Assembly (NCBI RefSeq): GCF_025465255.1
Contig: NZ_JAODNI010000102.1
Coordinates: forward strand, 1-64,000
Length of the DNA stretch: 64,000 nucleotides
Direction: 5' to 3'
Origin: Pseudonocardia sp.
GTDB lineage: Bacteria; Actinomycetota; Actinomycetes; Mycobacteriales; Pseudonocardiaceae
The position numbers were made by a program, and so were the translations under genes. A model generated the notes under the pieces. That model searched no databases, was not told the origin of the DNA, and was given only the letters and a program-made list of their open reading frames with translations. Below, in pieces: positions 26,062 through 34,297 of the stretch; positions within the stretch are counted from its first letter, which is position 1, and the number at the start of each line of letters is the position of its first letter.

Positions 26062-27346
26062 CGCTCCGGGCGGCGCCCCTGTGAGGCGTCCGCCCGCTCC
26101 CGTACCGGCACCCGGCACCGCCGGAGCTGCAGACACCGAGCACGAGGCCGTGGATCGACGTCGCGCGCAGATCGACGCGGCCGTCGCCGAGGAGAACGCC
26201 GGCTCCGACGCGCTCTACGAGGACGCGCCGTGCGGCCACCTGTCCACGCTCCCCGACGGCACGATCATCAGGATGAACGACACGTTGCTGTCCTGGCTCG
26301 GGCGCGCGCGCGAGGACCTGGTCGGGTGGCGCCGGTTCAGCGATCTGCTCACCGTCGGTGGACGAATCCACTACGAGACGCACCTCGCACCGTTGCTGGC
26401 CATGCAGGGGACCGTGGGTGAGATCGCAGTCGAGCTCCGCACGGCGGACGGCGCACGGCTCCCCGTCCTCATGTCCTCCGTCGCCACCCGGGATGACGAC
26501 GGGAACCTGAGCCGGATCCGTTCCGTGGTGTTCGAGGCCCGCGACCGCCGCACCTACGAGAGCGAGCTGCTGCGCGCTCGCCGAGAGGCCGACGGGGAAC
26601 GGGACCGTTTCCAGCGCCTGGCCGGCGTGTTGCAACGAACGCTGCTGCCGCCGCAGCTGCCGGAGGTCCCGGCTATCGAGACCGCCGCCTACTACCACCC
26701 TGCTTCCCTCGACGAGGTCGGCGGCGACTTCTACGACCTGTTTCGGTTGCCCGACCAACGATGGGGCTTCTTCCTGGGCGACGTCTGCGGCAAAGGCGCC
26801 TCGGCCGCGGCGCTGACCTCGCTGGCCCGCTACACCCTGCGATCGGCCGCGGTCCACGACCCCGACCCCGTCGCGGTGCTCACGAACCTGAACTCCGTCC
26901 TGGCCCAGGAGCAGGACGGGTTCAACCCCAGGTTCTGCACGGTGCTCTTCGGAATCCTCGCTCCCGCGCCGGACCACGCCACGATCACCCTCGCCGGTGG
27001 CGGCCACCCACCGCCCCTGGTGCTCCGCGCCGACGGAACAGCCGATTTCGTGGACCTCGCCGGCGGCCAGCTCGTCGGCGCGCTCGCGGACCCCGTGTTC
27101 GTCCGCGCCGACGTCGACCTCGCCCCCGGCGACACGCTCCTGCTCTACACCGACGGCCTCACCGAGGCTCGTGTCGATACAGCCAGGAATCGCTACGACG
27201 AGCACGATCTCCGCCGGCTCGCCGGATCGCTCGCTCCGGCCTCGGCGGCCGGGATCGTCGGGTCGCTCACCGGGCTGCTCGAGGGGTTCGGTGACGGCCT
27301 CGACGACGACGCGGCCCTCCTCGCCATCGGGGTCGCCCGAACCTGA
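26048..27346 (+). CDS. rsbP: PAS-SpoIIE phosphatase, RsbP-like
   Basis: Encodes 432 residues. A proline-rich N terminus (1-35) leads to a PAS domain (about 55-165; YEDAPCGHLSTLPDGTIIRM), a coiled linker (about 165-195; ESELLRARREADGERDRFQR) and a PP2C/SpoIIE domain (about 205-430) with DEVGGDFYDLF, LGDVCGKGASAA, LLYTDGLTEAR and DDDAALLAIGV. It should dephosphorylate an anti-sigma antagonist (STAS protein) on an energy signal. No antagonist, anti-sigma or sigma gene lies in the window. The 14-base overlap with rsbQ implies coupled translation. Confidence 0.92.
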   Translation: MNHDDAPGGAPVRRPPAPVPAPGTAGAADTEHEAVDRRRAQIDAAVAEENAGSDALYEDAPCGHLSTLPDGTIIRMNDTLLSWLGRAREDLVGWRRFSDLLTVGGRIHYETHLAPLLAMQGTVGEIAVELRTADGARLPVLMSSVATRDDDGNLSRIRSVVFEARDRRTYESELLRARREADGERDRFQRLAGVLQRTLLPPQLPEVPAIETAAYYHPASLDEVGGDFYDLFRLPDQRWGFFLGDVCGKGASAAALTSLARYTLRSAAVHDPDPVAVLTNLNSVLAQEQDGFNPRFCTVLFGILAPAPDHATITLAGGGHPPPLVLRADGTADFVDLAGGQLVGALADPVFVRADVDLAPGDTLLLYTDGLTEARVDTARNRYDEHDLRRLAGSLAPASAAGIVGSLTGLLEGFGDGLDDDAALLAIGVART

Positions 27347-27437
27347 GGGCGCGATCCTCGTGTCGCCACCGCCGTCCGGGGCGGCGCTGTCGAACGCGGA
27401 CCGGGAGGAGGGCCTCCCCCTCCGGCCGGCTGGCAGC

Positions 27438-28304
27438 ATGAGGGTCGTGGGCACCAACGGCGGTACGGCCATCGTCCTGGGCGGGGGCGGCGTGCTCGGC
27501 GCCGTACAGGCGGGCATGCTCCGCGCGCTGCTCGAGTTCGGCGTCCAGCCGGACCTGGTCGTGGGCACCTCGGTCGGGGCACTCAACGGAGCGGTACTCG
27601 CGGCCCTGCCCCGGGACGAGGTGGCCGACCGGCTCGAGGCGCTGTGGCTCTCCCCCGAGGCGCAAAGCCTGTTCGCGGCGGGGACGGTACGACGGCTGCG
27701 CACGCTCGCCCACAGCGGCGTGGCCGCCCACTCCCCCGAGCCGCTGAGGCGGGCGGCGAGCACGGTTCTGGGCGGATGGCGGATCGAGGACCTGCCCGTG
27801 CGCTTCACCTGTTGCGCGGCGAGCATCGAGGACGCCGCGGAGCACTGGTTCGAGCACGGCCCGGCCGTCGACGCCGTGCTCGCGTCGGCCGCGGTACCGG
27901 GCCTGCTCCCGCCTGCGGTCGTCGAGGGGCGCCACTACCTCGACGGCGGCCTGGTCAACAGCATCCCCTTGGGCCGCGCGGTGGAACTGGGCGCCGAGCG
28001 GGTATTCGTCCTGCACGTCGGCCGTGTCGATCAGCCGCTGCGGCCGCCGAGGCGGCCTTGGGAGGTGGGGCTCGTGGCCTTCGAGATCGCCCGTCGACAC
28101 CGTTACGCACGCGATCTGGCCGCCGTGCCCGGGGGCGTCGAGGTGCACGTCCTACCCGCCGGCGAGGGCGGCGCGCCGCGGTGGGACAGCCGCGCCGCCC
28201 TGCGCTACCGCGCCACGACCGCGTCCGCCGATCGGATCGACGCGGCCTACCGGGCGTCGAAGGACTATCTGCGGTCGTGTCTCGGTACCGGAGGCCGGCG
28301 GTGA
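27438..28304 (+). CDS. patatin-like phospholipase
   Basis: Encodes 288 residues from ATG 27438; a GTG at 27361 is possible but gives a low-complexity start. Motifs: oxyanion stretch AIVLGGGGVLGAVQAGML, nucleophile elbow VVGTSVGALNGAV (Ser of GTSVG) and the dyad aspartate in YLDGGLVNSIPLG. The enzyme releases fatty acids from phospholipid or triacylglycerol. It follows rsbP by 91 bases and its stop overlaps the acyltransferase start (GTGA), suggesting lipid remodelling under the RsbQP stress signal; that link is inference. Confidence 0.9.
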   Translation: MRVVGTNGGTAIVLGGGGVLGAVQAGMLRALLEFGVQPDLVVGTSVGALNGAVLAALPRDEVADRLEALWLSPEAQSLFAAGTVRRLRTLAHSGVAAHSPEPLRRAASTVLGGWRIEDLPVRFTCCAASIEDAAEHWFEHGPAVDAVLASAAVPGLLPPAVVEGRHYLDGGLVNSIPLGRAVELGAERVFVLHVGRVDQPLRPPRRPWEVGLVAFEIARRHRYARDLAAVPGGVEVHVLPAGEGGAPRWDSRAALRYRATTASADRIDAAYRASKDYLRSCLGTGGRR

Positions 28305-29305
28305 GCCTGCCCCCACGCTGGGTGCGACGACTGGTCCTCGCTCCTGCCGTGGTCATCGCGACCGTCGCCGTGCTGACGACGTTGCCGCTGTGGCTCCTGG
28401 TCGCCGGGGCGCTGTCGCCGTTCCTTCCGGGCCGCTTCCGCGCGGTACGCGTGCTGTGGGTCGCGGTCGTCGCGCTGGTCATGGAGAGCGTCGTGCTCTG
28501 CGCACTGCTGGGGCTCTGGCTCGCCGCCGGGTTCGGCCTCGCACTGCGCACCCCTTTGCTGCAGTACCTGCACTATCAACTCGTGGGCTGGTACCTCCGA
28601 ACGCTCTATCACGAAGCGGCTCGGGTTCTCCGGCTCCGGGTCGAGATCGAAGGACCGGACCCGGATGAGTACCTCGACCGGCCCCTTCTCGTGTTCTGCC
28701 GGCACGCCGGACCCGGGGACTCCTTCCTGCTCGTCCACGCGTTGGTGAACTGGTACGCGCGAGAACCCCGGATCGTCCTGACCGAGCGGCTGCAGTGGGA
28801 CCCGGCGCTCGACGTGATGCTCAACCGGCTGCCCAACCGGTTCATCCCCGCCGGCGGCGGCGCGGGACTCGAACGCCGCATCTCCGAACTGGCGACCGCA
28901 CTGGACCACAACGACGCCTTCGTGATCTTCCCCGAGGGCGGGAACTTCACCCAACGCCGTCGAACCGCCGGCATCGCCCGCCTGCGGGGGCGCGGACTGG
29001 AGCGCATGGCCCGCCGCTCCGAGGCGATGCGCCACGTCCTCCCGCCCCGCCCCGGCGGTGTCACCGCCGCGCTGGCCGCGGCACCCGACGCCGACGTCGT
29101 GTGGGTGGCCCACGCCGGCCTGGACCATCTCTTCACCGTGGCCGACATCTGGCGTGCGCTACCCCTCGACTCCACCGTGCACATGCGGTGGTGGCGGGTG
29201 CCGGCCTCCGACGTGCCGCACGACGAGGACGACCAGGTGGACTGGCTCTATCGATGGTGGGGACGGATCGACCAGTGGGTGGACACCCACAGGCAGCCGT
29301 CCTGA
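28301..29305 (+). CDS. PlsC-type lysophospholipid acyltransferase
   Basis: Encodes 334 residues from GTG 28301. Two hydrophobic segments near the N terminus (about 12-35 and 48-80: LAPAVVIATVAVLTTLPLWL, then VVALVMESVVLCALLGLWLA) anchor it. The PlsC core has FCRHAGPGDSFLLVHAL (HxxxxD) and VIFPEGGNFTQRR (PEG block). It should reacylate lysophosphatidic acid or a related acceptor. Coupled to the patatin gene: one removes acyl chains, the other adds them, a deacylation-reacylation pair. It ends 18 bases before the convergent merR gene. Confidence 0.85.
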   Translation: MSLPPRWVRRLVLAPAVVIATVAVLTTLPLWLLVAGALSPFLPGRFRAVRVLWVAVVALVMESVVLCALLGLWLAAGFGLALRTPLLQYLHYQLVGWYLRTLYHEAARVLRLRVEIEGPDPDEYLDRPLLVFCRHAGPGDSFLLVHALVNWYAREPRIVLTERLQWDPALDVMLNRLPNRFIPAGGGAGLERRISELATALDHNDAFVIFPEGGNFTQRRRTAGIARLRGRGLERMARRSEAMRHVLPPRPGGVTAALAAAPDADVVWVAHAGLDHLFTVADIWRALPLDSTVHMRWWRVPASDVPHDEDDQVDWLYRWWGRIDQWVDTHRQPS

Positions 29306-29322
29306 GGGTCCGGTCGGTACAG

Positions 29323-29628
29323 CTAGGCGCGCCGGGACGCGCGCCTCGCCTCTTCGAGCTGGTCCTCCAGCACGACGATGCGGCAGGCGGCGTTCAGGGC
29401 CATGCCCTCGTCGAGCAGTTCGCGGACCCGAGCGGCGAGCCTGAGCTCGTGGCGGGTGTAGCGGCGGTGCCCGCCCGAGGAACGCTGCGGGGCGAGCAGC
29501 TTCGCCTCGTCCAGGCTGCGCAGGAACCCGGGGGTGGTGCCGAGAATCTCGGCCGCCCGCCCCATCGTGTAGGCGGGGTAGTGCTCGTCGTCGAACTTGT
29601 CGGCCGCGGTCGGCGGGCCTTGATCCAT
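29323..29628 (-). CDS. short MerR-family regulator
   Basis: Encodes 101 residues from ATG 29628 (GTGGAGGCTCC ahead). The MerR winged helix is clear: YTMGRAAEILGTTPGFLRSL, EAKLLAPQRSSGGHRRYTRH and ELRLAARVRELLDEGMALNA, then a short coiled coil (VVLEDQLEEARRASRRA) and no effector domain. That size resembles the HspR-like or short MerR group. The upstream region carries a hairpin and a dyad that may be its operator. Confidence 0.88.
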   Translation of the reverse strand: MDQGPPTAADKFDDEHYPAYTMGRAAEILGTTPGFLRSLDEAKLLAPQRSSGGHRRYTRHELRLAARVRELLDEGMALNAACRIVVLEDQLEEARRASRRA

Positions 29629-29645
29629 GGAGCCTCCACGAACGA

Positions 29646-29674
29646 GGGGCCCGGTGCAATGTGCACCGGGCCCC
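29646..29674 (-). repeat. 13-base perfect hairpin in the merR leader
   Basis: Arms GGGGCCCGGTGCA (29646-29658) and TGCACCGGGCCCC (29662-29674) around a 3-base loop. It lies 18 bases before the merR start codon, inside the likely leader of that gene. It could act as an attenuator, a terminator or a protein-binding hairpin. Stem strength is well above background for an untranslated leader. Confidence 0.55.
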
Positions 29675-29677
29675 AGG

Positions 29678-29700
29678 GGTTGACATTCACACCATCAACC
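29678..29700. promoter_or_regulatory. MerR-type dyad GGTTGA-N11-TCAACC
   Basis: Half-sites GGTTGA (29678-29683) and TCAACC (29695-29700) flank 11 bases, 50 bases upstream of the merR start. The distance and AT-rich centre suit the operator of a MerR protein that controls itself. Inference from position only. Confidence 0.4.
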
Positions 29701-30046
29701 GACGCTCACGTCGGTCTTCTCGATCCGCCGGACCATGTCCCGCGGCTGTCGCATCCACGCAGTAACTGAAGATCACCTTCCGTTCCGACGAGATTGCGGT
29801 GCCCGCCCGGCCTCGACGGCCGTCACGAGCGATCGGACAGTGTGGGTTCCCTCCTCCTCGATCGAACTCTTTCCACGAACGGCGAGATCTTGTTCCTGAC
29901 GGGGACAAGACTACCGCGGGCGATCTGCGAATGTCTAGACCGGCCAGGACAGATTCTCGCGGCTGAGACGGCGAGGTCGCCGTGGGCCGATGCCGCCGGG
30001 TCCGGCATCGAGAATGATGACCGGAACCTGATCGAAGGAGCACCGC
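29701..30046. other. intergenic region upstream of an LLM gene
   Basis: No gene is supported here. It is lower in GC than its surroundings around 29870-29945 and holds the dyad at 29888-29910; the LLM gene at 30047 starts with GAAGGAGC ahead. Confidence 0.5.
29888..29910. promoter_or_regulatory. operator-like inverted repeat upstream of an LLM gene
   Basis: Arms TCTTGTTCC (29888-29896) and GGGACAAGA (29902-29910), one mismatch, 5-base centre, in an otherwise AT-richer part of the region. It is 136 bases before the LLM start. The form suits a TetR- or MarR-type operator, but no such regulator adjoins. Confidence 0.4.
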
Positions 30047-31072
30047 ATGCCCAAGCCGTCCGAACCGTTGGAGAAGCTCGGCTTCCTCACCATCGGCTCG
30101 TTCGACGGCGACGATCCCCGGCCCGGGCACGAGACGACGCTGCAGGTCATCGAGCTGGGCGAACGGCTCGGCTTCGACAGCGCCTGGGTCCGCCACCGGC
30201 ACCTGCAGTACGGCATCTCCTCCCCCGTCGCGGTGCTGGCGGCCGCCACCCAGCGCACCCGGCGGATCGAGCTCGGCACGGCGGTGATCCCGCTCGGCTG
30301 GGAGAACCCGCTCCGCCTCGCCGAGGACCTCGCCACGGTCGACGTCCTGTCCGGCGGGCGGCTCAACCCCGGCGTCAGCGTGGGTCCCCCCATGCGCTTC
30401 CCCGACGTCCGGGAGGCGCTGTACCCCGACACCGCCGGCGCCGAGGACTTCAGCCACGAGCGCGTCTCCCGGCTGCTCCGGCTGGTCGGCGGCGAGCCGG
30501 CCAGCGGATTCCGGGGAACCGTGGGGATCGAGGAGTTCTCCGACCGGGTGCAGCCCCACTCGCCGGGACTGCGCAGCCGGATGTGGTACGGCGCCGCCAG
30601 CCTCGGCTCGGCCCGCCTCACCGGCGAGCACGGCATGAACCTCCTGACCAGCAGCGTGGTCAAGGCCGAGGGGCCGGGAACCTTCGCGGAGATCCAGGGA
30701 GCCCACATCGCGGCGTTCCGGGCGGCCCACCCCGACGGCACGGACGCCCGGGTCTCGCAGGGACTGGTCGTCATCCCCACCGACAGCGCCACCGCGGCCC
30801 AGCGGGCGAAGTACCGGGCCTACACCGACGCCCGGACCCCACGGACGTCGGAACCCCAGGGACCACAACGCCTGTTGTTCGCCCGGGACATCGTGGGCTC
30901 CTCCGCGCAGATCGCGGAGGAGCTCTACGCGCACGCCGGGTTCCAGCAGGTGCGCGAGGTCGTGTTCGCGCTGCCCTTCAGCTTCGCCCCCGACGACTAC
31001 CTGCAGATCCTCACCGACCTCGCGACCCATCTGGGCCCGACCCTGGGATGGGGGCCGTCGGCCGCGACGTGA
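30047..31072 (+). CDS. LLM class flavin-dependent oxidoreductase
   Basis: Encodes 341 residues, ATG 30047 with GAAGGAGC ahead. LLM features: LGFDSAWVRHRHLQYGISSP, RRIELGTAVIPLGWENPLRL and EDLATVDVLSGGRLNPGVSV. The group is a flavin monooxygenase or reductase; the substrate is unknown. It is alone: preceded by an AT-rich intergenic region with a dyad and facing the convergent FAD reductase gene. It may form a self-standing detoxification unit. Confidence 0.85.
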   Translation: MPKPSEPLEKLGFLTIGSFDGDDPRPGHETTLQVIELGERLGFDSAWVRHRHLQYGISSPVAVLAAATQRTRRIELGTAVIPLGWENPLRLAEDLATVDVLSGGRLNPGVSVGPPMRFPDVREALYPDTAGAEDFSHERVSRLLRLVGGEPASGFRGTVGIEEFSDRVQPHSPGLRSRMWYGAASLGSARLTGEHGMNLLTSSVVKAEGPGTFAEIQGAHIAAFRAAHPDGTDARVSQGLVVIPTDSATAAQRAKYRAYTDARTPRTSEPQGPQRLLFARDIVGSSAQIAEELYAHAGFQQVREVVFALPFSFAPDDYLQILTDLATHLGPTLGWGPSAAT

Positions 31073-31137
31073 GCGGTGCGGAGCACCCCGCCGAGGTCCC
31101 TCGTGGAGGAACACCGCCGCGGCGCCTCCGGTCGAGC

Positions 31138-31151
31138 GCGAACCGGTTCGC
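31138..31151. repeat. 14-base palindrome between convergent genes
   Basis: GCGAACC-GGTTCGC is a perfect gapless dyad that ends just before the stop codon of the reductase gene. It could be part of a terminator or chance. Confidence 0.25.
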
Positions 31152-31152
31152 C

Positions 31153-32409
31153 TCACAGGACGGCAGTGGCGTGCTCGAGCGGGATGCCGGGGTCTCCGAG
31201 CCGGAGGGTGTCGACCCGCTCACCGGAGCGGATCAGCTCCCGGATCGGGTCACCGACCTCCCAGACGTTCACGTTCATCGCCGCGAGAACTCGTCCGTCG
31301 CTCACCCAGAAGGCGATGAACTCGCGGGCCGGAATGTCGCCGCGGACCACGACCCGGACGTCGCCGACCTCGGGATCGACGTGCCCGGTGTACTCCATGC
31401 CGAGCTCGTACTGGTCGGAGAAGAAGTAGGGAAGACGCTCGTAGGTGGCAGCCTCGCCGAGCATGGTCTTCGCGGCCACGACCGGTTGGTAGAGCGCAGT
31501 GGCCCAGTGTTCGACGCGCAGCTGCCGGCGCAGCAGCGGATGGTAGGCGTTGGCGACGTCGCCGACGGCCAGGATGTCGTCATCCGACGTGACCAGGTGC
31601 CGGTCCACGAGTATGCCGTTGTCGCAGTTCAGGCCGCACGCACGCGCCAGCCCGTCGTTCGGGCTTACCCCGATGCCGACGACGACGGTGTCGGCCTCGA
31701 TCACGGTGCCGTCGGCGAGCCGCACGGCGCCCACCCGCATCGGGTCGGCGGCCGCGGGCTCGATCGCCGAGACGGCGACCCCACAGCGCAGCGTGACGGC
31801 GTGCTCGCGATGCAGGTCGGCGAAGACCTTCGCCATCCGGGAGCCGAGGACCCGCAGCAGGGGCAGCTGGGCCTGCTCGAGCACGGTGACCTCGGCACCG
31901 CGCGCACGGGCTGCCGCGGCGGTCTCCAGGCCGATCCAGCCCGCGCCGACGATGACGACCTTTGCGCCTTCGCCGAGTTCGGCCCTGAGGTCGTCGCAGT
32001 CGTCGAGGCTCCGGAGGCAGCGCACGCCACCGAGATCGGAGCCCGGCACCGTCAGCCGCCGTGGTGAGGCGCCGGTCGCGAGGAGCAGCTTGTCGTAGGG
32101 CAGCCGGTCGCCGTGGCCGGTGGTGACCTCGTGGACGCCGCGGTCGATCCCGACGGCCGCGACGTCGAGCCTCAGTTCGACCTGGTGCTTCTCGTACCAC
32201 TCCGCGGGGTGCACGAAGACCGCGGATCGGTCCGAGCCACCCAGCAGGTATCCCTTGGACAACGGGGGCCGCTCGTACGGCCGGTGCGGCTCGCTCCCGA
32301 GCAGGACGAGGCGACCGTCGAAGCCTTCGGCGCGGAGCGCCTCGGCGGCCTTCGCGCCCGCGAGCCCCGCCCCGATGACGACGAACGTCGGAGAGGACGG
32401 GTCAGCCAC
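31153..32409 (-). CDS. FAD-dependent ferredoxin/rubredoxin reductase
   Basis: Encodes 418 residues from GTG 32409, overlapping the folE stop by 8 bases; an in-frame upstream start is less likely. FAD site FVVIGAGLAGAKAAEALRAE, NAD site KVVIVGAGWIGLETAAAARA, and the second FAD contact DDDILAVGDVANAYHPLL are clear, then a C-terminal reductase domain (LPYFFSDQYELGMEYTGHVD). It should pass electrons from NAD(P)H to a [2Fe-2S] ferredoxin or rubredoxin; no such partner or P450 is nearby. Third gene of the doxX-folE-reductase operon. Confidence 0.92.
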   Translation of the reverse strand: MADPSSPTFVVIGAGLAGAKAAEALRAEGFDGRLVLLGSEPHRPYERPPLSKGYLLGGSDRSAVFVHPAEWYEKHQVELRLDVAAVGIDRGVHEVTTGHGDRLPYDKLLLATGASPRRLTVPGSDLGGVRCLRSLDDCDDLRAELGEGAKVVIVGAGWIGLETAAAARARGAEVTVLEQAQLPLLRVLGSRMAKVFADLHREHAVTLRCGVAVSAIEPAAADPMRVGAVRLADGTVIEADTVVVGIGVSPNDGLARACGLNCDNGILVDRHLVTSDDDILAVGDVANAYHPLLRRQLRVEHWATALYQPVVAAKTMLGEAATYERLPYFFSDQYELGMEYTGHVDPEVGDVRVVVRGDIPAREFIAFWVSDGRVLAAMNVNVWEVGDPIRELIRSGERVDTLRLGDPGIPLEHATAVL

Positions 32410-33046
32410 GACGGCCACCGGTCGCGTCCGCACGCACCGACGTGGCGAGAGCCAGGAACTCGGCACGCGAGCGAGGGTCCTCGCGCAAGGTGCCGAGCAT
32501 GGTCGACGTGACGGTGCTCGTCCCGCCGGCCCGGACGCCGCGAAGAGACATGCACAGGTGCTCGGCTTCGATCACCACGCCGACGCCGCGTGGCTGCAGA
32601 TGAGTCCACAGCCAGTCGGCGACCTGCGTGGTCAACCGCTCCTGGACCTGGGGGCGGCGGGCGAACAGCTCGACCACCCGCGCGAGCTTGGACAGACCGA
32701 GGATCCGTGGACCGGGCAGATAGCCGATGTGGGCGGTGCCGAGGAACGGGAGCATGTGGTGCTCACACACCGAGTGCACGGGGATGCTGCGCGCCACCAC
32801 GAGCTCGTCGTAACCCTCGTCGTTGGCGAACGTGGTGAGGTCGAAGGAACGAGGGCTGAGCATCTCGGCGTAGCCGTGTGCCATGCGGCGAGGGGTGTCC
32901 GTGGTCGCGGCGGTGTCCGTGGGGACGCCGAGGGCGTTCAGGAACGCGGCGGCGGCGCGTTCGGCGCCGGAGAGGTCGATGCCCTTGGCGGGCGGGACGA
33001 CCCGCAACGGCGCGGGTGACGCGGAGGTGACCGGGGCGGCCGACAT
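32402..33046 (-). CDS. folE: GTP cyclohydrolase I
   Basis: Encodes 214 residues from ATG 33046 (GTG 33049 also possible); the start touches the stop of the DoxX gene (TGATG). SIPVHSVCEHHMLPFLGTAH has the zinc site CEHH; VVIEAEHLCMSLRGVRAGGT has the second zinc cysteine and the catalytic region. It makes 7,8-dihydroneopterin triphosphate for folate or tetrahydrobiopterin-like pterins. The gene is not next to other folate genes, so this may be an accessory copy in a redox operon. Confidence 0.95.
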   Translation of the reverse strand: MSAAPVTSASPAPLRVVPPAKGIDLSGAERAAAAFLNALGVPTDTAATTDTPRRMAHGYAEMLSPRSFDLTTFANDEGYDELVVARSIPVHSVCEHHMLPFLGTAHIGYLPGPRILGLSKLARVVELFARRPQVQERLTTQVADWLWTHLQPRGVGVVIEAEHLCMSLRGVRAGGTSTVTSTMLGTLREDPRSRAEFLALATSVRADATGGRRG

Positions 33047-33495
33047 CACGGGGTACGCGTCCGGGGGCCACGGTGGTCGAACGCGACGGCGAGGCGGGCG
33101 AGGGCGAGCGCGCCGACGAACAGCCCGAAGTCGCGCAGGGCGACGTCGAAGAAGTCGCCGAGGAGCAACAGGTCGACGATGATCCCGGCCAACCAGAGCG
33201 CGACGACATACCCGCCGATCCGCGGCAGCACCGCGACCAGCAGCCCGGCCAGGATCTCCACGACCCCGACCGCGAGCATCGCCTGGTGAGCTGACCCGGG
33301 AAGGAGACCGTCGACCTGCGGAGCCAGGTAGCGCTCCCAGCCGGTGAGCAGCCCGAAGAACTTGTCCAGCCCGAAGACCACCGGCGCCACGGTGAACACG
33401 GTTCGCAGCAGCAGGAAGGCCTGCCGGGCCGCCGGGACCGAGCCGATGTGGGGGTTGCCGAGAGCCGGAGCCGGTGGGTCGCGGTGAGTGGTCAT
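33046..33495 (-). CDS. DoxX-family membrane protein
   Basis: Encodes 149 residues from ATG 33495 with GGGAGAGACC ahead. Four hydrophobic segments are seen, among them AMLAVGVVEILAGLLVAVLP and GYVVALWLAGIIVDLLLLGD. The DoxX family are four-helix membrane proteins linked to thiol/quinone oxidation and, in mycobacteria, to a membrane oxidoreductase complex. It opens the operon with folE and the FAD reductase. Upstream lies an operator region shared with the regulator on the opposite strand. Confidence 0.85.
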   Translation of the reverse strand: MTTHRDPPAPALGNPHIGSVPAARQAFLLLRTVFTVAPVVFGLDKFFGLLTGWERYLAPQVDGLLPGSAHQAMLAVGVVEILAGLLVAVLPRIGGYVVALWLAGIIVDLLLLGDFFDVALRDFGLFVGALALARLAVAFDHRGPRTRTP

Positions 33496-33506
33496 GGTCT
33501 CTCCCG

Positions 33507-33538
33507 GTTCTAAAGGACGATAGCGTGAACGCTAGAAC
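33507..33538. promoter_or_regulatory. compound operator between doxX and its regulator
   Basis: Two nested dyads: outer GTTCTA (33507-33512) and TAGAAC (33533-33538), inner TAGCG-TGAA-CGCTA (33521-33534). They lie 12 bases ahead of the doxX start and 49 before the SufR-like gene start, in an AT-richer stretch, so one protein could control both directions. The adjacent regulator is the natural candidate. Confidence 0.55.
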
Positions 33539-33586
33539 CTCGACCCTCTTTAGTCAACGAAACTGTCCGATAGAAGGTGCAGATCG

Positions 33587-34276
33587 ATGGACGACTTCGT
33601 CTCGCAGGTCAACGGCGTCGGCGCGCTCGCCGAACCGGCCCGGCGGGCGCTGTATCTCTACGTGGCCGCGCAGTCGGAGCCGGTGAGCCGGGACCGCGCC
33701 GCCGAAGGCGTCGACCTGCCTCGGCACACCGCCAAGTTCCACCTCGACAAGCTGGTCAAGGAGGGCCTGCTCGACACGGAGTTCCGACGCCTGTCGGGGC
33801 GACGCGGCCCTGGCGCCGGCCGTCCGACGAAGCTCTACCGGCGCTCCGCGCGACAGGTGACGGTGACGCTCCCGGAACGGCGCTACGACCTGGCCGGCCA
33901 GATCCTCGCCGCCGGCGTCGACCTCGCAGCCGGCGAGGGCACACCGGTCCTGGACGCCGTCCGCCGCGCGGCGACCGCCGCGGGGCGCCGCCTCGGCGCC
34001 GCGCAGAACCGGCGAGCCGGCGCCTCCGCCGCGGTGACACCCGACGACGTCATGACGGCCCTGGCCGCCCTCGGTTACGAACCTCGCCCGCAGGGCGACG
34101 TCACCGTGCTGGCGAACTGCCCGTTCCACGCGCTGGCCCGCGAGCACACCGCACTCGTGTGCGGCATGAACCTGCAGCTCATCGAGGCGATGCTCGACGA
34201 GCTCGGGAACCCTTCGGTACAGGCCCGGCTCGACCCGGCCCCCGAGCGGTGCTGCGTGACGCTGACCCGCGAGTGA
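33587..34276 (+). CDS. HTH regulator with C-terminal cysteines, SufR-like
   Basis: Encodes 229 residues from ATG 33587. An N-terminal winged helix (about 12-90; EPARRALYLYVAAQSEPVSR and LPRHTAKFHLDKLVKEGLLD) is followed by the COG2345 C-terminal domain with Cys178 (LANCPFHALA), Cys192 (VCGMNLQLIE) and Cys222/Cys223. In the iron-sulfur regulator SufR the same region holds the cluster ligands, so a redox- or Fe-S-sensing repressor is likely. Divergent from doxX-folE-reductase, the presumed regulated operon. Confidence 0.82.
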   Translation: MDDFVSQVNGVGALAEPARRALYLYVAAQSEPVSRDRAAEGVDLPRHTAKFHLDKLVKEGLLDTEFRRLSGRRGPGAGRPTKLYRRSARQVTVTLPERRYDLAGQILAAGVDLAAGEGTPVLDAVRRAATAAGRRLGAAQNRRAGASAAVTPDDVMTALAALGYEPRPQGDVTVLANCPFHALAREHTALVCGMNLQLIEAMLDELGNPSVQARLDPAPERCCVTLTRE

Positions 34277-34297
34277 GACCGCGCTCTCCGTGGCCGG

